A stretch of DNA of 64,000 bases, taken from the NCBI GenBank assembly GCA_965224045.1, contig CBDCYD010000010.1:1-64000 (forward strand), given 5' to 3'. The stretch's first letter is position 1. Each line of letters opens with the position of its first letter. The notes below the pieces were generated by a model. That model made no database searches. It was given only the letters and a program-made list of their open reading frames with translations, and was not told the DNA's origin. The DNA comes from Tectiglobus sp965224045 (GTDB taxonomy: Bacteria; Pseudomonadota; Alphaproteobacteria; Rhizobiales; Hyphomicrobiaceae). The translations under genes and the position numbers were made by a program. Shown in pieces: positions 9,277 to 17,432 of the stretch.

Positions 9277-9618
9277 TTAGCTTGCGACGAGTTGTTTCTG
9301 ATTGCTGACGCGTTCGTCACGCTCGCGGGTGAGGCGTTCGGCTTCCGCCTTCCAGCGCATTGCCTCCTGGGTGCGCTGGCGGGCCGTGCGGCGCCATTTG
9401 CTCTGCGACAGCCAGCTTGCCATACCACCCAGAAATGCACCGACCGCCAGCATCACCAACAGGAAGCCATAAAGCGGGAAGGGGACGTAGAAATCCGGGT
9501 TTTGCGGGTTGAAGGGGTCGAGGATCAGCTTGACTTCGTGACGGTTGATCACCGCCAACGTCAGCAGGACGACGGTGATCAGGATCGTCAGAACCATTCC
9601 AATGAGGCGTGCAAACAC
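9277..9618 (-). CDS. lapA: LapA-domain (DUF1049) inner-membrane protein
   Basis: A 113-residue protein with two predicted membrane segments (about residues 5-24 and 50-70) and a charged, probably coiled-coil cytoplasmic tail rich in Arg, Glu and Gln. The layout matches the LapA (lipopolysaccharide assembly protein A, former DUF1049) domain. In enterobacteria LapA works with LapB to control LpxC turnover; here there is no neighbouring lapB and the role is inferred. It lies between ihfB and trpF, all on the minus strand. Confidence 0.8.
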   Translation of the reverse strand: MFARLIGMVLTILITVVLLTLAVINRHEVKLILDPFNPQNPDFYVPFPLYGFLLVMLAVGAFLGGMASWLSQSKWRRTARQRTQEAMRWKAEAERLTRERDERVSNQKQLVAS

Positions 9619-9700
9619 AGCCGAATTCCTCTCGTCACAGTGCCATGGGCATTAGCATCTGCATCGCAAACCTCATGGCGAAAACTCACGGCCCGACGCA

Positions 9701-10009
9701 TCAGGCCTGGCGGCCCGGAGGTTCGGATGCAAGGCCGTTCAGGCGCTCTCGCAGTTCCTTACCGGTCTTGAAGAACGGTACGAACTTTTCGTCAACCGCG
9801 ACCGAAGCGCCGGTTCGCGGATTGCGCCCGATGCGAGGTGCGCGATACTTGACCGTAAACGCGCCAAAGCCACGCAGTTCGACCCGGTCACCGCGGGCCA
9901 GGGCCTCGATGATCTCGTCAAAAATGACGTTCACGATGCGCTCGACATCGCGCTGATAGAGATGCGGGTTGGATGCGGCGATCTTTTGGATCAGTTCTGA
10001 CTTTATCAC
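9701..10009 (-). CDS. ihfB: Integration host factor subunit beta
   Basis: A 102-residue HU/IHF-fold protein that bends DNA as a heterodimer with IhfA. The DNA-intercalating arm GRNPRTG is at residues 61-67, preceded by the conserved VELRGFGAFTVKYR. The start MIKSELIQKIA is typical of IhfB rather than HU. Its order sppA-ihfB-lapA-trpF is common in Hyphomicrobiales. Confidence 0.93.
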   Translation of the reverse strand: MIKSELIQKIAASNPHLYQRDVERIVNVIFDEIIEALARGDRVELRGFGAFTVKYRAPRIGRNPRTGASVAVDEKFVPFFKTGKELRERLNGLASEPPGRQA

Positions 10010-10042
10010 GGCCGATAAACTCGAAAAAGTTGTTGTAATTGC

Positions 10043-11011
10043 TTAGTTTTTAGCAGGTTTCCAGATTGAGACAAGACCATCGAGGGCGAGCGTTCCAAGT
10101 TGTCCCGAGGACGTTGCCGTCCGGCCGATGCCCGAAACCGTGGCAACCACCGTTTCGGAAATCAAGCCGGCAACGGCCGAGGAGAGTGGCCAGCGCACGT
10201 CGGTTTCCGGTTCCCAATCGACAATCTTCAGGTCTTTCTGGACCTTACGCTTTTCTTCCATCCACGCCACGGCCTTGTCTTCACCGCCGATTTCGTCGAT
10301 CAGCTTATGCTTGAGGGCGGCACGGCCAAGGTAAACACGGCCGTCGCGCAGGCCGGGGATGGCATCGACCTTAATCTTGCGGCGTTGCTCGACGAGGCCG
10401 ATAAACCATTGGTGGCCGTCGGTGATCATCTCGCGCGTCACGCGTTCGACGTCCGGTGTCATCGGCTGGAACGGCGAGGGGGCGGCCTTAAGTTCACCGC
10501 TCTTGAGTTCGTTCATGCGGACGCCGAACTTGTCGAGCAGACCGCTTAGTTCCGGCCACTGCATGATGACTCCGACGGAGCCTGTAATCGTGTTGCCACG
10601 GGCAACAATATGGTCCGTTGCAATGCCTGCAATATAGGCTGCGGAGGCGGCAATCGTACCGAACTGGGCGACGACCGGCTTTTTCTTGGCAACCTTGCGA
10701 ATTTCCTCAAACAGCGCCTCCGCGCCCGTCGTCGTGCCGCCGGGGCTGTTTATGAAGAGCACAACACCCTTTACGTGATCCGCGGCGGCGATCTTGCGCA
10801 GCATCTTGATCTGCTTGCGGTCCTCGGTGATGACGCCGGAGATGGTGACGCGGGCGATCTGCTGCTGGGCGATCAGGTTGTTTTGACCGCCGGCCAGGTA
10901 TGCAAAAGCGGCAAGGGCTGCAATCACTGCGATGATCGCAAGTCCGCGCCAGATGCCGATTTTGCGACGCAGGCGGCGGCGATCCAGGATGCTCTCGGTC
11001 TCAAGGCTCAT
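10043..11011 (-). CDS. sppA: Signal peptide peptidase SppA, short form
   Basis: Membrane-anchored serine protease that degrades cleaved signal peptides. 322 residues, with one N-terminal membrane segment (about residues 22-42) and a ClpP-like domain, matching the short SppA form. The nucleophile is probably Ser123 in GTIAASAAYIAG and the general base Lys175 in SGELKAAPSPF, the expected Ser-Lys dyad. The FINSPGG oxyanion segment is at about 87-92. It lies between rpsA and ihfB; a terminator after rpsA implies its own promoter. Confidence 0.93.
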   Translation of the reverse strand: MSLETESILDRRRLRRKIGIWRGLAIIAVIAALAAFAYLAGGQNNLIAQQQIARVTISGVITEDRKQIKMLRKIAAADHVKGVVLFINSPGGTTTGAEALFEEIRKVAKKKPVVAQFGTIAASAAYIAGIATDHIVARGNTITGSVGVIMQWPELSGLLDKFGVRMNELKSGELKAAPSPFQPMTPDVERVTREMITDGHQWFIGLVEQRRKIKVDAIPGLRDGRVYLGRAALKHKLIDEIGGEDKAVAWMEEKRKVQKDLKIVDWEPETDVRWPLSSAVAGLISETVVATVSGIGRTATSSGQLGTLALDGLVSIWKPAKN

Positions 11012-11146
11012 GCTTAGCCATCCTTGCTGCTTGAAGACGTGCAGGCTTGATGTGGTGTCGCTCGTGCATTTATCCAGCGCGAGGCGCTGCGATCAAGTCG
11101 TGGCGCGGCGTTTCGCTGGTCGGCGTCCGGTGACAATCGTGTTGTC

Positions 11147-11183
11147 ATAAAATAATTGAGGCGCGACTGACGAGCCGCGCCCC
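11147..11183 (-). terminator. Intrinsic terminator of rpsA
   Basis: Read on the minus strand, a 10-bp stem (GGGGCGCGGC with GTCGCGCCTC, two G-U pairs) with a 6-base loop is followed by AATTATTTTAT. It sits 25 bases after the rpsA stop. Confidence 0.8.
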
Positions 11184-11207
11184 AATCGATTGTTCGTTAA
11201 GAAAGCG

Positions 11208-12923
11208 TTAGTCTTCCTCGCCTTCGCGCTTCTTCATGGCGGCACCGAGGATGTCGCCAAGGGAGGCGCCGGAGTCGGACGAGCCGTACTGTTCGACGGC
11301 TTGTTTTTCCTCGGCGATCTCAAGCGCCTTGATGGAGACGCCAATGCGGCGGGCGGACTTGTCGAGCGAGGTGATCGCGGCATCGACCTTGTCGCCGACA
11401 TTAAAGCGCTCGGGGCGCTGTTCGGAGCGGTCGCGCGAGAGATCCGAACGCTTGATGAACGTCGTCAGGTCGCTGTCGGAGATCTTGACCTCGAGACCGT
11501 TGTCCTGGACGGCCACCACCTCACAGGTGACCGGATCGCCGCGCTTGAAGCCTTCGACGGCTTCCATCGGGTCGCCGCCGACCTGCTTGATGCCGAGCGA
11601 AATGCGTTCCTTGTTGGGATCGACGTCGAGTACGACGGCGCGCACGACCTCACCTTTGTTGTAGTCCTTGATCGCTTCGTCGCCGCTGCGGTTCCAGTCG
11701 AGGTCGGACAGGTGGACCATGCCGTCGACACCGTTGTCGAGACCGACGAACAGCCCGAATTCGGTGATGTTGCGGATCGGGCCTTCAACCTCGGTGCCCT
11801 TGGGATGGGCTGCGAGGAAGGCTTCCCACGGGTTGTCCTGGGTCTGCTTGAGGCCCAGCGAGATGCGGCGCTTTTGCGGGTCGACCTCGAGGATCTGGAC
11901 TTCGACCTGCTGGCTGGTCGAGACGATCTTGCCGGGGTGAACGTTCTTTTTCGTCCAACTCATCTCCGAGACGTGGATCAGGCCTTCGACGCCCGGTTCC
12001 AGTTCGACGAATGCGCCGTAGTCGGCAATGTTGGTCACAGTGCCGTCAAAGCGCGCGCCGATCGGATACTTGGCTTCGATGCTCTGCCACGGGTCAGCCT
12101 GCAACTGCTTCATGCCGAGGCTGATACGCTGGGTCTCCGGATTGATCCGGACGATCTGGATTTTGACCGTATCGCCGACGGTGACGATTTCAGAGGGATG
12201 GTTGACGCGGCGCCAAGCCATGTCGGTGACATGCAGGAGGCCGTCGATACCGCCGAGGTCGATGAAGGCACCGTAGTCGGTGATGTTCTTGACGACGCCG
12301 TCGATGACCTGGCCTTCGGCGAGGCGGGCGACGATGTCGGCTCGCTGTTCGGCGCGCGTTTCTTCCAGGACCGAGCGGCGGGAGACGACAATGTTGCCGC
12401 GGCGGCGGTCCATCTTGAGGATTTGGAACGGTTGTTCCTGGTGCATCAGCGGGCCGATGTCGCGCACCGGGCGAATGTCCACCTGGCTGCCGGGCAGGAA
12501 TGCAACGGCGCCGTCGAGATCAACCGTAAAGCCGCCCTTGACCTTGGAGAAAATGACGCCAGTGACTTTTTCGCCGGCTTCGAACTGCTTTTCGAGCCGC
12601 ACCCAGCTCTCCTCGCGGCGAGCCTTGTCGCGGCTGAGGACGGCTTCGCCGGCGGCATTCTCGATGCGCTCAAGATAGACTTCGACCTCGTCACCGACCT
12701 TGAGGTCGGGGTCTTTTCCGGCAACCGCGAATTCCTTGAGCGGGACGCGGCCCTCCATCTTGAGGCCGACGTCGATGACGGCGAGGTCCTTTTCGATGCT
12801 GACGATCTTGCCGCGGACGACGTTGCCTTCGTAGGCGACATCATCGGCCAGGGTTTCATCGAGCATCGCCTTGAAGTCGTCGAGGCTCGGGTTCATGTCG
12901 TGGGTAATTTCAGTCGTACTCAT
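11208..12923 (-). CDS. rpsA: 30S ribosomal protein S1
   Basis: Binds mRNA and helps its loading on the 30S subunit. 571 residues with six S1 (OB-fold) repeats, visible as repeated segments such as DYGAFIDLGGIDGLLHVTD, ADYGAFVELEPGVEGLIHVSE and EFGLFVGLDNGVDGMVHLSD. The order cmk-rpsA-ihfB region is conserved widely in Proteobacteria. A clear terminator follows, and another separates it from cmk. The 605-residue plus-strand frame across it is an antisense shadow. Confidence 0.97.
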   Translation of the reverse strand: MSTTEITHDMNPSLDDFKAMLDETLADDVAYEGNVVRGKIVSIEKDLAVIDVGLKMEGRVPLKEFAVAGKDPDLKVGDEVEVYLERIENAAGEAVLSRDKARREESWVRLEKQFEAGEKVTGVIFSKVKGGFTVDLDGAVAFLPGSQVDIRPVRDIGPLMHQEQPFQILKMDRRRGNIVVSRRSVLEETRAEQRADIVARLAEGQVIDGVVKNITDYGAFIDLGGIDGLLHVTDMAWRRVNHPSEIVTVGDTVKIQIVRINPETQRISLGMKQLQADPWQSIEAKYPIGARFDGTVTNIADYGAFVELEPGVEGLIHVSEMSWTKKNVHPGKIVSTSQQVEVQILEVDPQKRRISLGLKQTQDNPWEAFLAAHPKGTEVEGPIRNITEFGLFVGLDNGVDGMVHLSDLDWNRSGDEAIKDYNKGEVVRAVVLDVDPNKERISLGIKQVGGDPMEAVEGFKRGDPVTCEVVAVQDNGLEVKISDSDLTTFIKRSDLSRDRSEQRPERFNVGDKVDAAITSLDKSARRIGVSIKALEIAEEKQAVEQYGSSDSGASLGDILGAAMKKREGEED

Positions 12924-13047
12924 TCAGGGTCCTTGGTGTTCACGTTCGTGGTGAATGTGTTGATGGATTGCTCCAGCGCCGGCGGGCTCGCGCGTGGCAA
13001 AGCCTGACACTGCAGCGTCATCGGTATGGGGGTGGGCGGCGAACGCG

Positions 13048-13077
13048 CAAAAGCCGCCACATTCGCAATTGTGGCGG
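13048..13077 (-). terminator. Intrinsic terminator between cmk and rpsA
   Basis: On the minus strand the stem CCGCCACA with TGTGGCGG (13054-13077) is followed directly by CTTTT. It lies about 85 bases after the cmk stop, so it should end the aroA-cmk transcript and leave rpsA with its own promoter in the remaining ~120 bases. Confidence 0.7.
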
Positions 13078-13162
13078 ACAACGACCGCATTGCCGGTTCC
13101 GAGTATTGTTTGCGAGCGACCGCCAGCGAAGGGGGTTTCCCGCCAGTCCGGTTTGGAGCGCA

Positions 13163-13798
13163 TCAGGCGCCCGACTGGCTGATCTTCCTCTTGATCAGTT
13201 CGAGTGCGGCGTCGAACGCCTGGTTTATATCCAAATTGGTGGTGTTGAGCAACAGGGCATCGGCGGCTGGATGCATGGGCGAATCGGCACGTTCGCGGTC
13301 GCGGCGATCGCGAACGAGGATCATATTGAGCACGCCCTCGCGGGTGACCGGCTCGCCGCGGGCGATCAGTTCGAGAAAGCGTCGCCGGGCGCGGACCTGC
13401 GCGTCGGCGGTTACGAAAAGCTTAACGTCGGCGTCGGGACAAACGACTGTGCCGATGTCGCGGCCATCAAGGACGGCACCGGGGAGCTGGCTGGCGAAAT
13501 CGCGCTGCAGGGCCAGCAGCGCCTGGCGCACCCCCGGGTGACGGGCGACGACGGAGGCTGCATCCCCGACACCGGGCAGGCGCAGGGTGGCATCGTCGAG
13601 GGTGTCGGTGTCGAGACGGTGCGCGGCGGCGGTCGCCTCTGCTTCGCTCTCGAGATTGCCGGACGCGGCGCGCACGTCGCGGGCGACGGCGCGGTAAAGC
13701 AGGCCGGTGTCGAGATAGGCATAGCCGAATTGCGCGGCGATGCGGCGCGAGATCGTGCCTTTGCCCGAGGCGGCCGGACCATCTACCGCGATGATCAT
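13163..13798 (-). CDS. cmk: Cytidylate kinase
   Basis: Phosphorylates CMP and dCMP with ATP. 211 residues; the P-loop GPAASGKGT is at residues 7-15, followed by YLDTGLLYRAVA, the CMP-binding region, and later VLDGRDIGTVVCPDA. Its ATG overlaps the aroA stop by four bases (ATGA), so the two are translationally coupled. Confidence 0.96.
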   Translation of the reverse strand: MIIAVDGPAASGKGTISRRIAAQFGYAYLDTGLLYRAVARDVRAASGNLESEAEATAAAHRLDTDTLDDATLRLPGVGDAASVVARHPGVRQALLALQRDFASQLPGAVLDGRDIGTVVCPDADVKLFVTADAQVRARRRFLELIARGEPVTREGVLNMILVRDRRDRERADSPMHPAADALLLNTTNLDINQAFDAALELIKRKISQSGA

Positions 13799-15129
13799 AG
13801 CGCTTCCGATCCGGTCGCTTCGAGGCGGCCGCCGATGCGCGTCACAAGGTCCGTGAATTCCGGGAAACTGGTGGCGATGACGTCGCCGTCATCAACGGTC
13901 ACCGGGGTGTCGGATGCAAGACCGAGAACGAGAAAGGCCATGGCGATGCGGTGGTCGAGGTGGGTTTCGACGAGGCCGCCACCGGGCACTGTCGCGCTAC
14001 CGGTTACCGTCAGCGTGTCACCGTCGACCCGCGCCGCGATAGCGTTGGCTGCGAGGCCGGCGGCGGTGGCGGCGAGGCGGTCGCTTTCCTTGACCTTAAG
14101 TTCGGCCAGGCCCTGCATGACCGTTTCACCCTCGGCGAAGGCTGCCACTACAGAAAGGATCGGATATTCGTCGATCATCGAAGGCGCGCGCTCGGGCGGA
14201 ACCGTGATGGCCGTGAGGCGGGAGGTGCGCACGCGGATGTCGGCGATCGGTTCGCCACCCTCCTGACGCTCGTTGGTGAGCGCAATGTCGGCGCCCATTT
14301 CCGCGAGGCAGGTGTAGAAGCCTGTGCGGGTCGGATTGACGAGAACATTGCGGATCGTCAGGTCCGACCCGGGCGTGATGGCGGCTGCGGCGGCGAGAAA
14401 TGCGGCGGAACTCGGATCGGCGGGAACGGTGATGGGCCGGCCCGACAGTTCAGCGTCGCCATGAACCGTGATGCGGTTGGTGCCATCGACCGCGACGGTG
14501 TCAATCGTTGCCCCGAAATAGCGCAGCATGCGCTCGGTGTGATCGCGCGTTGGTTCCGGTTCAACGACGATGGTTTTGCCGCGAGCGTGGAGACCGGCAA
14601 TCAGGACGGCGGACTTCACCTGCGCGGAGGGCACCGGCAGCGTGTATTCGATGGGGAGCAAGTCGGGTGAACCTCGGACCTCGAGCGGCAAGGTTTCGCG
14701 GTCGTCGATGACGGTCAGGCCCATGTCGCGCAATGGGGCGAGTACGCGGCCCATCGGCCGGCGGCTGAGCGATGCATCACCGGTCAACGTCACGCTTACG
14801 TCGTGGCCGGCGATGAGGCCGAGCATCAGACGGGCGCCGGTGCCGGAATTGCCAAAGTCGAGGGTTGCGTTTGCCGGTTGGGAGAGGCCGCCGACACCGC
14901 GGCCGGTGACCCGCCAGATGCCGCCAGATTGCGACACGCCGGCGCCGAGGGCGGCTACGGCTCTGGCCGTATTGAGGACGTCCTCGCCTTCAAGCAGGCC
15001 GCCGATCTCGGTCGTGCCCGTGGCGAGCGCGCCGAACAGCAGGCTGCGGTGCGAAATGGATTTGTCGCCCGGTACGGTGACGTCGCCGGTCAAACCGATG
15101 GAACGGTGGGCGGACAGTTTGGTCGGCAT
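13795..15129 (-). CDS. aroA: 3-phosphoshikimate 1-carboxyvinyltransferase (EPSP synthase)
   Basis: Transfers enolpyruvyl from PEP to shikimate 3-phosphate, the sixth step of the shikimate pathway. The start at 15129 gives 444 residues, the usual size; the frame is open much further upstream but that stretch is not AroA-like. VPGDKSISHRSL with Lys23, the FGNSGTGARLMLG loop and the KVKESDRL motif are present. The spacing at PGDKSISHR and LGNxGT resembles class II enzymes only loosely, and I do not assign glyphosate sensitivity. Overlaps cmk by 4 bases. Confidence 0.94.
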   Translation of the reverse strand: MPTKLSAHRSIGLTGDVTVPGDKSISHRSLLFGALATGTTEIGGLLEGEDVLNTARAVAALGAGVSQSGGIWRVTGRGVGGLSQPANATLDFGNSGTGARLMLGLIAGHDVSVTLTGDASLSRRPMGRVLAPLRDMGLTVIDDRETLPLEVRGSPDLLPIEYTLPVPSAQVKSAVLIAGLHARGKTIVVEPEPTRDHTERMLRYFGATIDTVAVDGTNRITVHGDAELSGRPITVPADPSSAAFLAAAAAITPGSDLTIRNVLVNPTRTGFYTCLAEMGADIALTNERQEGGEPIADIRVRTSRLTAITVPPERAPSMIDEYPILSVVAAFAEGETVMQGLAELKVKESDRLAATAAGLAANAIAARVDGDTLTVTGSATVPGGGLVETHLDHRIAMAFLVLGLASDTPVTVDDGDVIATSFPEFTDLVTRIGGRLEATGSEAL

Positions 15130-15348
15130 CGCGAGGCCCCGGGGTTGGCGGTTGGCGCAGGCGCTCCTGTTCGGCGACCGCGATCGCCGGATTGCTGGAC
15201 CCATTAATACTGCGGCGGCAGCCCAGGGCAACGCGGCGATTGGCCTGTCGACGACAAGTCCAATTTTGGTTTCCCGCTTATTTGGTTTTGACAGGCCGGG
15301 TTGTCCATGGCAGACGGCTGCAGATTTCCTGACCAAACGAGGATCGCG

Positions 15349-15762
15349 ATGGCGACGAAAGAAGCGCGCGGGACAAAGCGGACCTGCCAGAATGCGGAAT
15401 GCGGCTCCCGGTTCTACGACCTTAACCGGGACCCTATCGTGTGTCCGATTTGCGAGGGCGAGTATCGCCTGGCACCCGAACCGGTCGAAGAAGACGTCGA
15501 AGAGACGCCCGAGGCGACTGAGACGCCGGCTGCGGCTGCCGCCGTGAAACCGGCCGTCGCGGTGGGTGATGACGATGATGCTGGCGATGGCGATGAGGTG
15601 AGCGATGATGATGCGCTGGTCAGCCTCGAGGACGCCGATGCCGAACTTGATGCGGATGCCGGCGATGATGAAGACGACACCTTCCTCGAAGAAGAGGACG
15701 ACGAGGGTGGAGACGTGACCGGCATCATCGGTCCGGTCGGCGATGACGACGAGGACACATAG
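15349..15762 (+). CDS. FYDLN-type zinc-ribbon protein with acidic tail (TIGR02300 family)
   Basis: 137 residues from the ATG at 15349 (GAGG upstream). The N-terminal ~45 residues form a four-cysteine zinc ribbon (Cys13, Cys18, Cys32, Cys35) containing the family signature FYDLNRDPIVCP. The rest is extremely acidic and low in complexity, rich in Asp, Glu and Ala. The family is restricted to alphaproteobacteria and has no established function; the acidic tail would suit binding a basic partner or mimicking nucleic acid. It is divergent from aroA and upstream of the tRNA. Compare the unrelated Cys-plus-poly-Asp protein at 57763. Confidence 0.9.
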   Translation: MATKEARGTKRTCQNAECGSRFYDLNRDPIVCPICEGEYRLAPEPVEEDVEETPEATETPAAAAAVKPAVAVGDDDDAGDGDEVSDDDALVSLEDADAELDADAGDDEDDTFLEEEDDEGGDVTGIIGPVGDDDEDT

Positions 15763-15851
15763 AGCCTCGGATGGTGCCTGAGCAGGGCGCGGCGGCGCGG
15801 GCAACCAAACTTTGGGCTTGCAGTTTTGGCCGGGGCGTCCTAATCAAACCG

Positions 15852-15902
15852 GCCTGACATAGCGGCGCCCGGTGGGGCTGCCAGCATCCCAATATGTCAG
15901 GC
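15852..15902. repeat. Inverted repeat before tRNA-Ala
   Basis: GCCTGACATA (15852-15861) pairs perfectly with TATGTCAGGC (15893-15902) around a GC-rich 31-base loop. It lies between the FYDLN gene and the tRNA. It could end the upstream transcript or be a protein site; no T run follows. Confidence 0.5.
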
Positions 15903-15929
15903 TTCGCGACCGGCGAGACCGGAGATTTC

Positions 15930-16005
<76 letters not shown>

Positions 16006-16515
16006 GAAATCCTGCTCCGGGTAATATTTTTGTCTCCGCTGCGCCATCCTTAGATGCCAGTTTTTTCATCGAGTGATGATGGCCAAAAGGGCGGCTTGGC
16101 ATAACCGTACCAGCCTGAACCGTGGTAAAGGAGTTTGACCTTAAGCGGGTCGCGCTGGTGCAAACCTTGATGACGGCCATCGCCCCATTTCTATAGTCCT
16201 GGGCATATGGAGATGCGGTCCAAGTCCTAAGGCAACTGACATTTCATTCATATATTCAGACGAATGACTAAATGTGGTTCGAACCAGCTAGCTGACTCGG
16301 TGCCTTCTCGTTGCTGTTCCGAGCGACGCCATTTCCCAAACCCATGAGGACATGACCAAATGACCTGCCGACCCTCCAGGCGCAATGGCAAAAATTCTGA
16401 GGAAGACGCGCGAATGCAGCTACTGGATTAAGCCCGCCTTTCTCACCGTGATTGTGGTCGCCATCGGCACACGAATCGTCGAATTGGGTGATGGCAATAT
16501 GGGTTGTCAGGGCAG
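16006..16515. other. Gene-free stretch after tRNA-Ala
   Basis: About 510 bases with no credible gene. A T5 run about 20 bases past the tRNA may end its transcript. Base composition drops from the GC-rich core here, so this is the likely left border of the accessory region. No integrase gene and no repeat of the tRNA 3' end were found. Confidence 0.5.
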
Positions 16516-17331
16516 CTAAATGCCCGAGGTTTGCAGAGTTGCGATCGATCTGCTGATGCTCTCGTCGGCATCTGGTGCGATGATCTCCAGAACAACGGGA
16601 TTTTTGTAGCCCACATTGGACAGCGCTTCAGGCAGCTTTGAGAAATCGACGTCGCCATCGCCGATTGGGTCGTGACGGTAGGTGCGCTGCGTCGTGTCAG
16701 AGAAGTGCACGATTGCGAGCCTAGAGCTGACAATGTCGAGCCCCTCTACCGGATCTTCACCGATATAGTGCGCATTCGCGACATCATAGCAGACCCTAAT
16801 CTCGTCACCGCCGAAGCGGTCGAGCACGTCCATCAGCTCAGCTGCGGCAGGAAGAAAGGCGAACGACATGTTTTCGAGATACAGAGCGACCCCTGTATCT
16901 TTCGCAAGAGGCAGCAGGGCGTCGAGCGCTTCCAGGAAATAGCCGGTCATCCTTTCCGTCGGCAGCGGAAAAAGTGGATTGGCCTTGCCGGGACCGACCA
17001 CGAGACCGCGGGCACCAAGTTCGCCAGCTATGCGAAGGTAGCTCTTGTTAATCTCGAGCGTGAGATCGCGCATCTCCTTCGTTGCGGCAGCCAGGTTGAG
17101 ATCAATGTTCGGGCTGTTCATCGACAGCAGTTCGATGCCTTCGCCTACGATTACATCGCGAATCTCCGCGATAGTGGCTGCATCGTCCGTGATCCAGACG
17201 TGACCCGGATAAAACATCAGCTCGACGGCTTTGACACCCTTGCGGGAAAGATGCCTCAGGCAGTCCGCAGCCGTCATGGATTGCGTGTAGGAATAGGTAT
17301 TGATGCCGAAACGATCGCCAAATTCGCTCAT
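16516..17331 (-). CDS. Sugar phosphate isomerase/epimerase-type TIM barrel protein
   Basis: 271 residues from the ATG at 17331 (GAGG upstream) of the xylose isomerase-like AP2E family, which holds IolE/IolI, tagatose epimerases and endonuclease IV relatives. Putative metal ligands lie in the strand ends LYLENMSF, CYDVANAHY, IVHFSDTTQ and VVLEIIAPD. It is the last gene of a four-gene operon (ThDP enzyme, cupin, FAD dehydrogenase, this gene). The context suggests isomerisation or dehydration of a small oxo-compound, but the substrate is unknown. No signal peptide, so cytosolic. Confidence 0.8.
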   Translation of the reverse strand: MSEFGDRFGINTYSYTQSMTAADCLRHLSRKGVKAVELMFYPGHVWITDDAATIAEIRDVIVGEGIELLSMNSPNIDLNLAAATKEMRDLTLEINKSYLRIAGELGARGLVVGPGKANPLFPLPTERMTGYFLEALDALLPLAKDTGVALYLENMSFAFLPAAAELMDVLDRFGGDEIRVCYDVANAHYIGEDPVEGLDIVSSRLAIVHFSDTTQRTYRHDPIGDGDVDFSKLPEALSNVGYKNPVVLEIIAPDADESISRSIATLQTSGI

Positions 17332-17432
17332 TGGTGGCAAACCTCGCTCAAGCAACTTCATGAATGGCATGATGACGGTTCCGACCCGGTAATGACAAGC
17401 TGGATCGCACGACCGTGGCGAGAAGTCAGAAC

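Noticed and set aside
11190..13007. 605-codon plus-strand frame opposite rpsA
   Set aside because: Repeated GDD-type segments come from the S1 repeats read backwards; S1 on the minus strand is unmistakable.
12968..14266. 432-codon plus-strand frame opposite cmk and aroA
   Set aside because: Spans two genuine minus-strand genes with clear motifs; no domain of its own.
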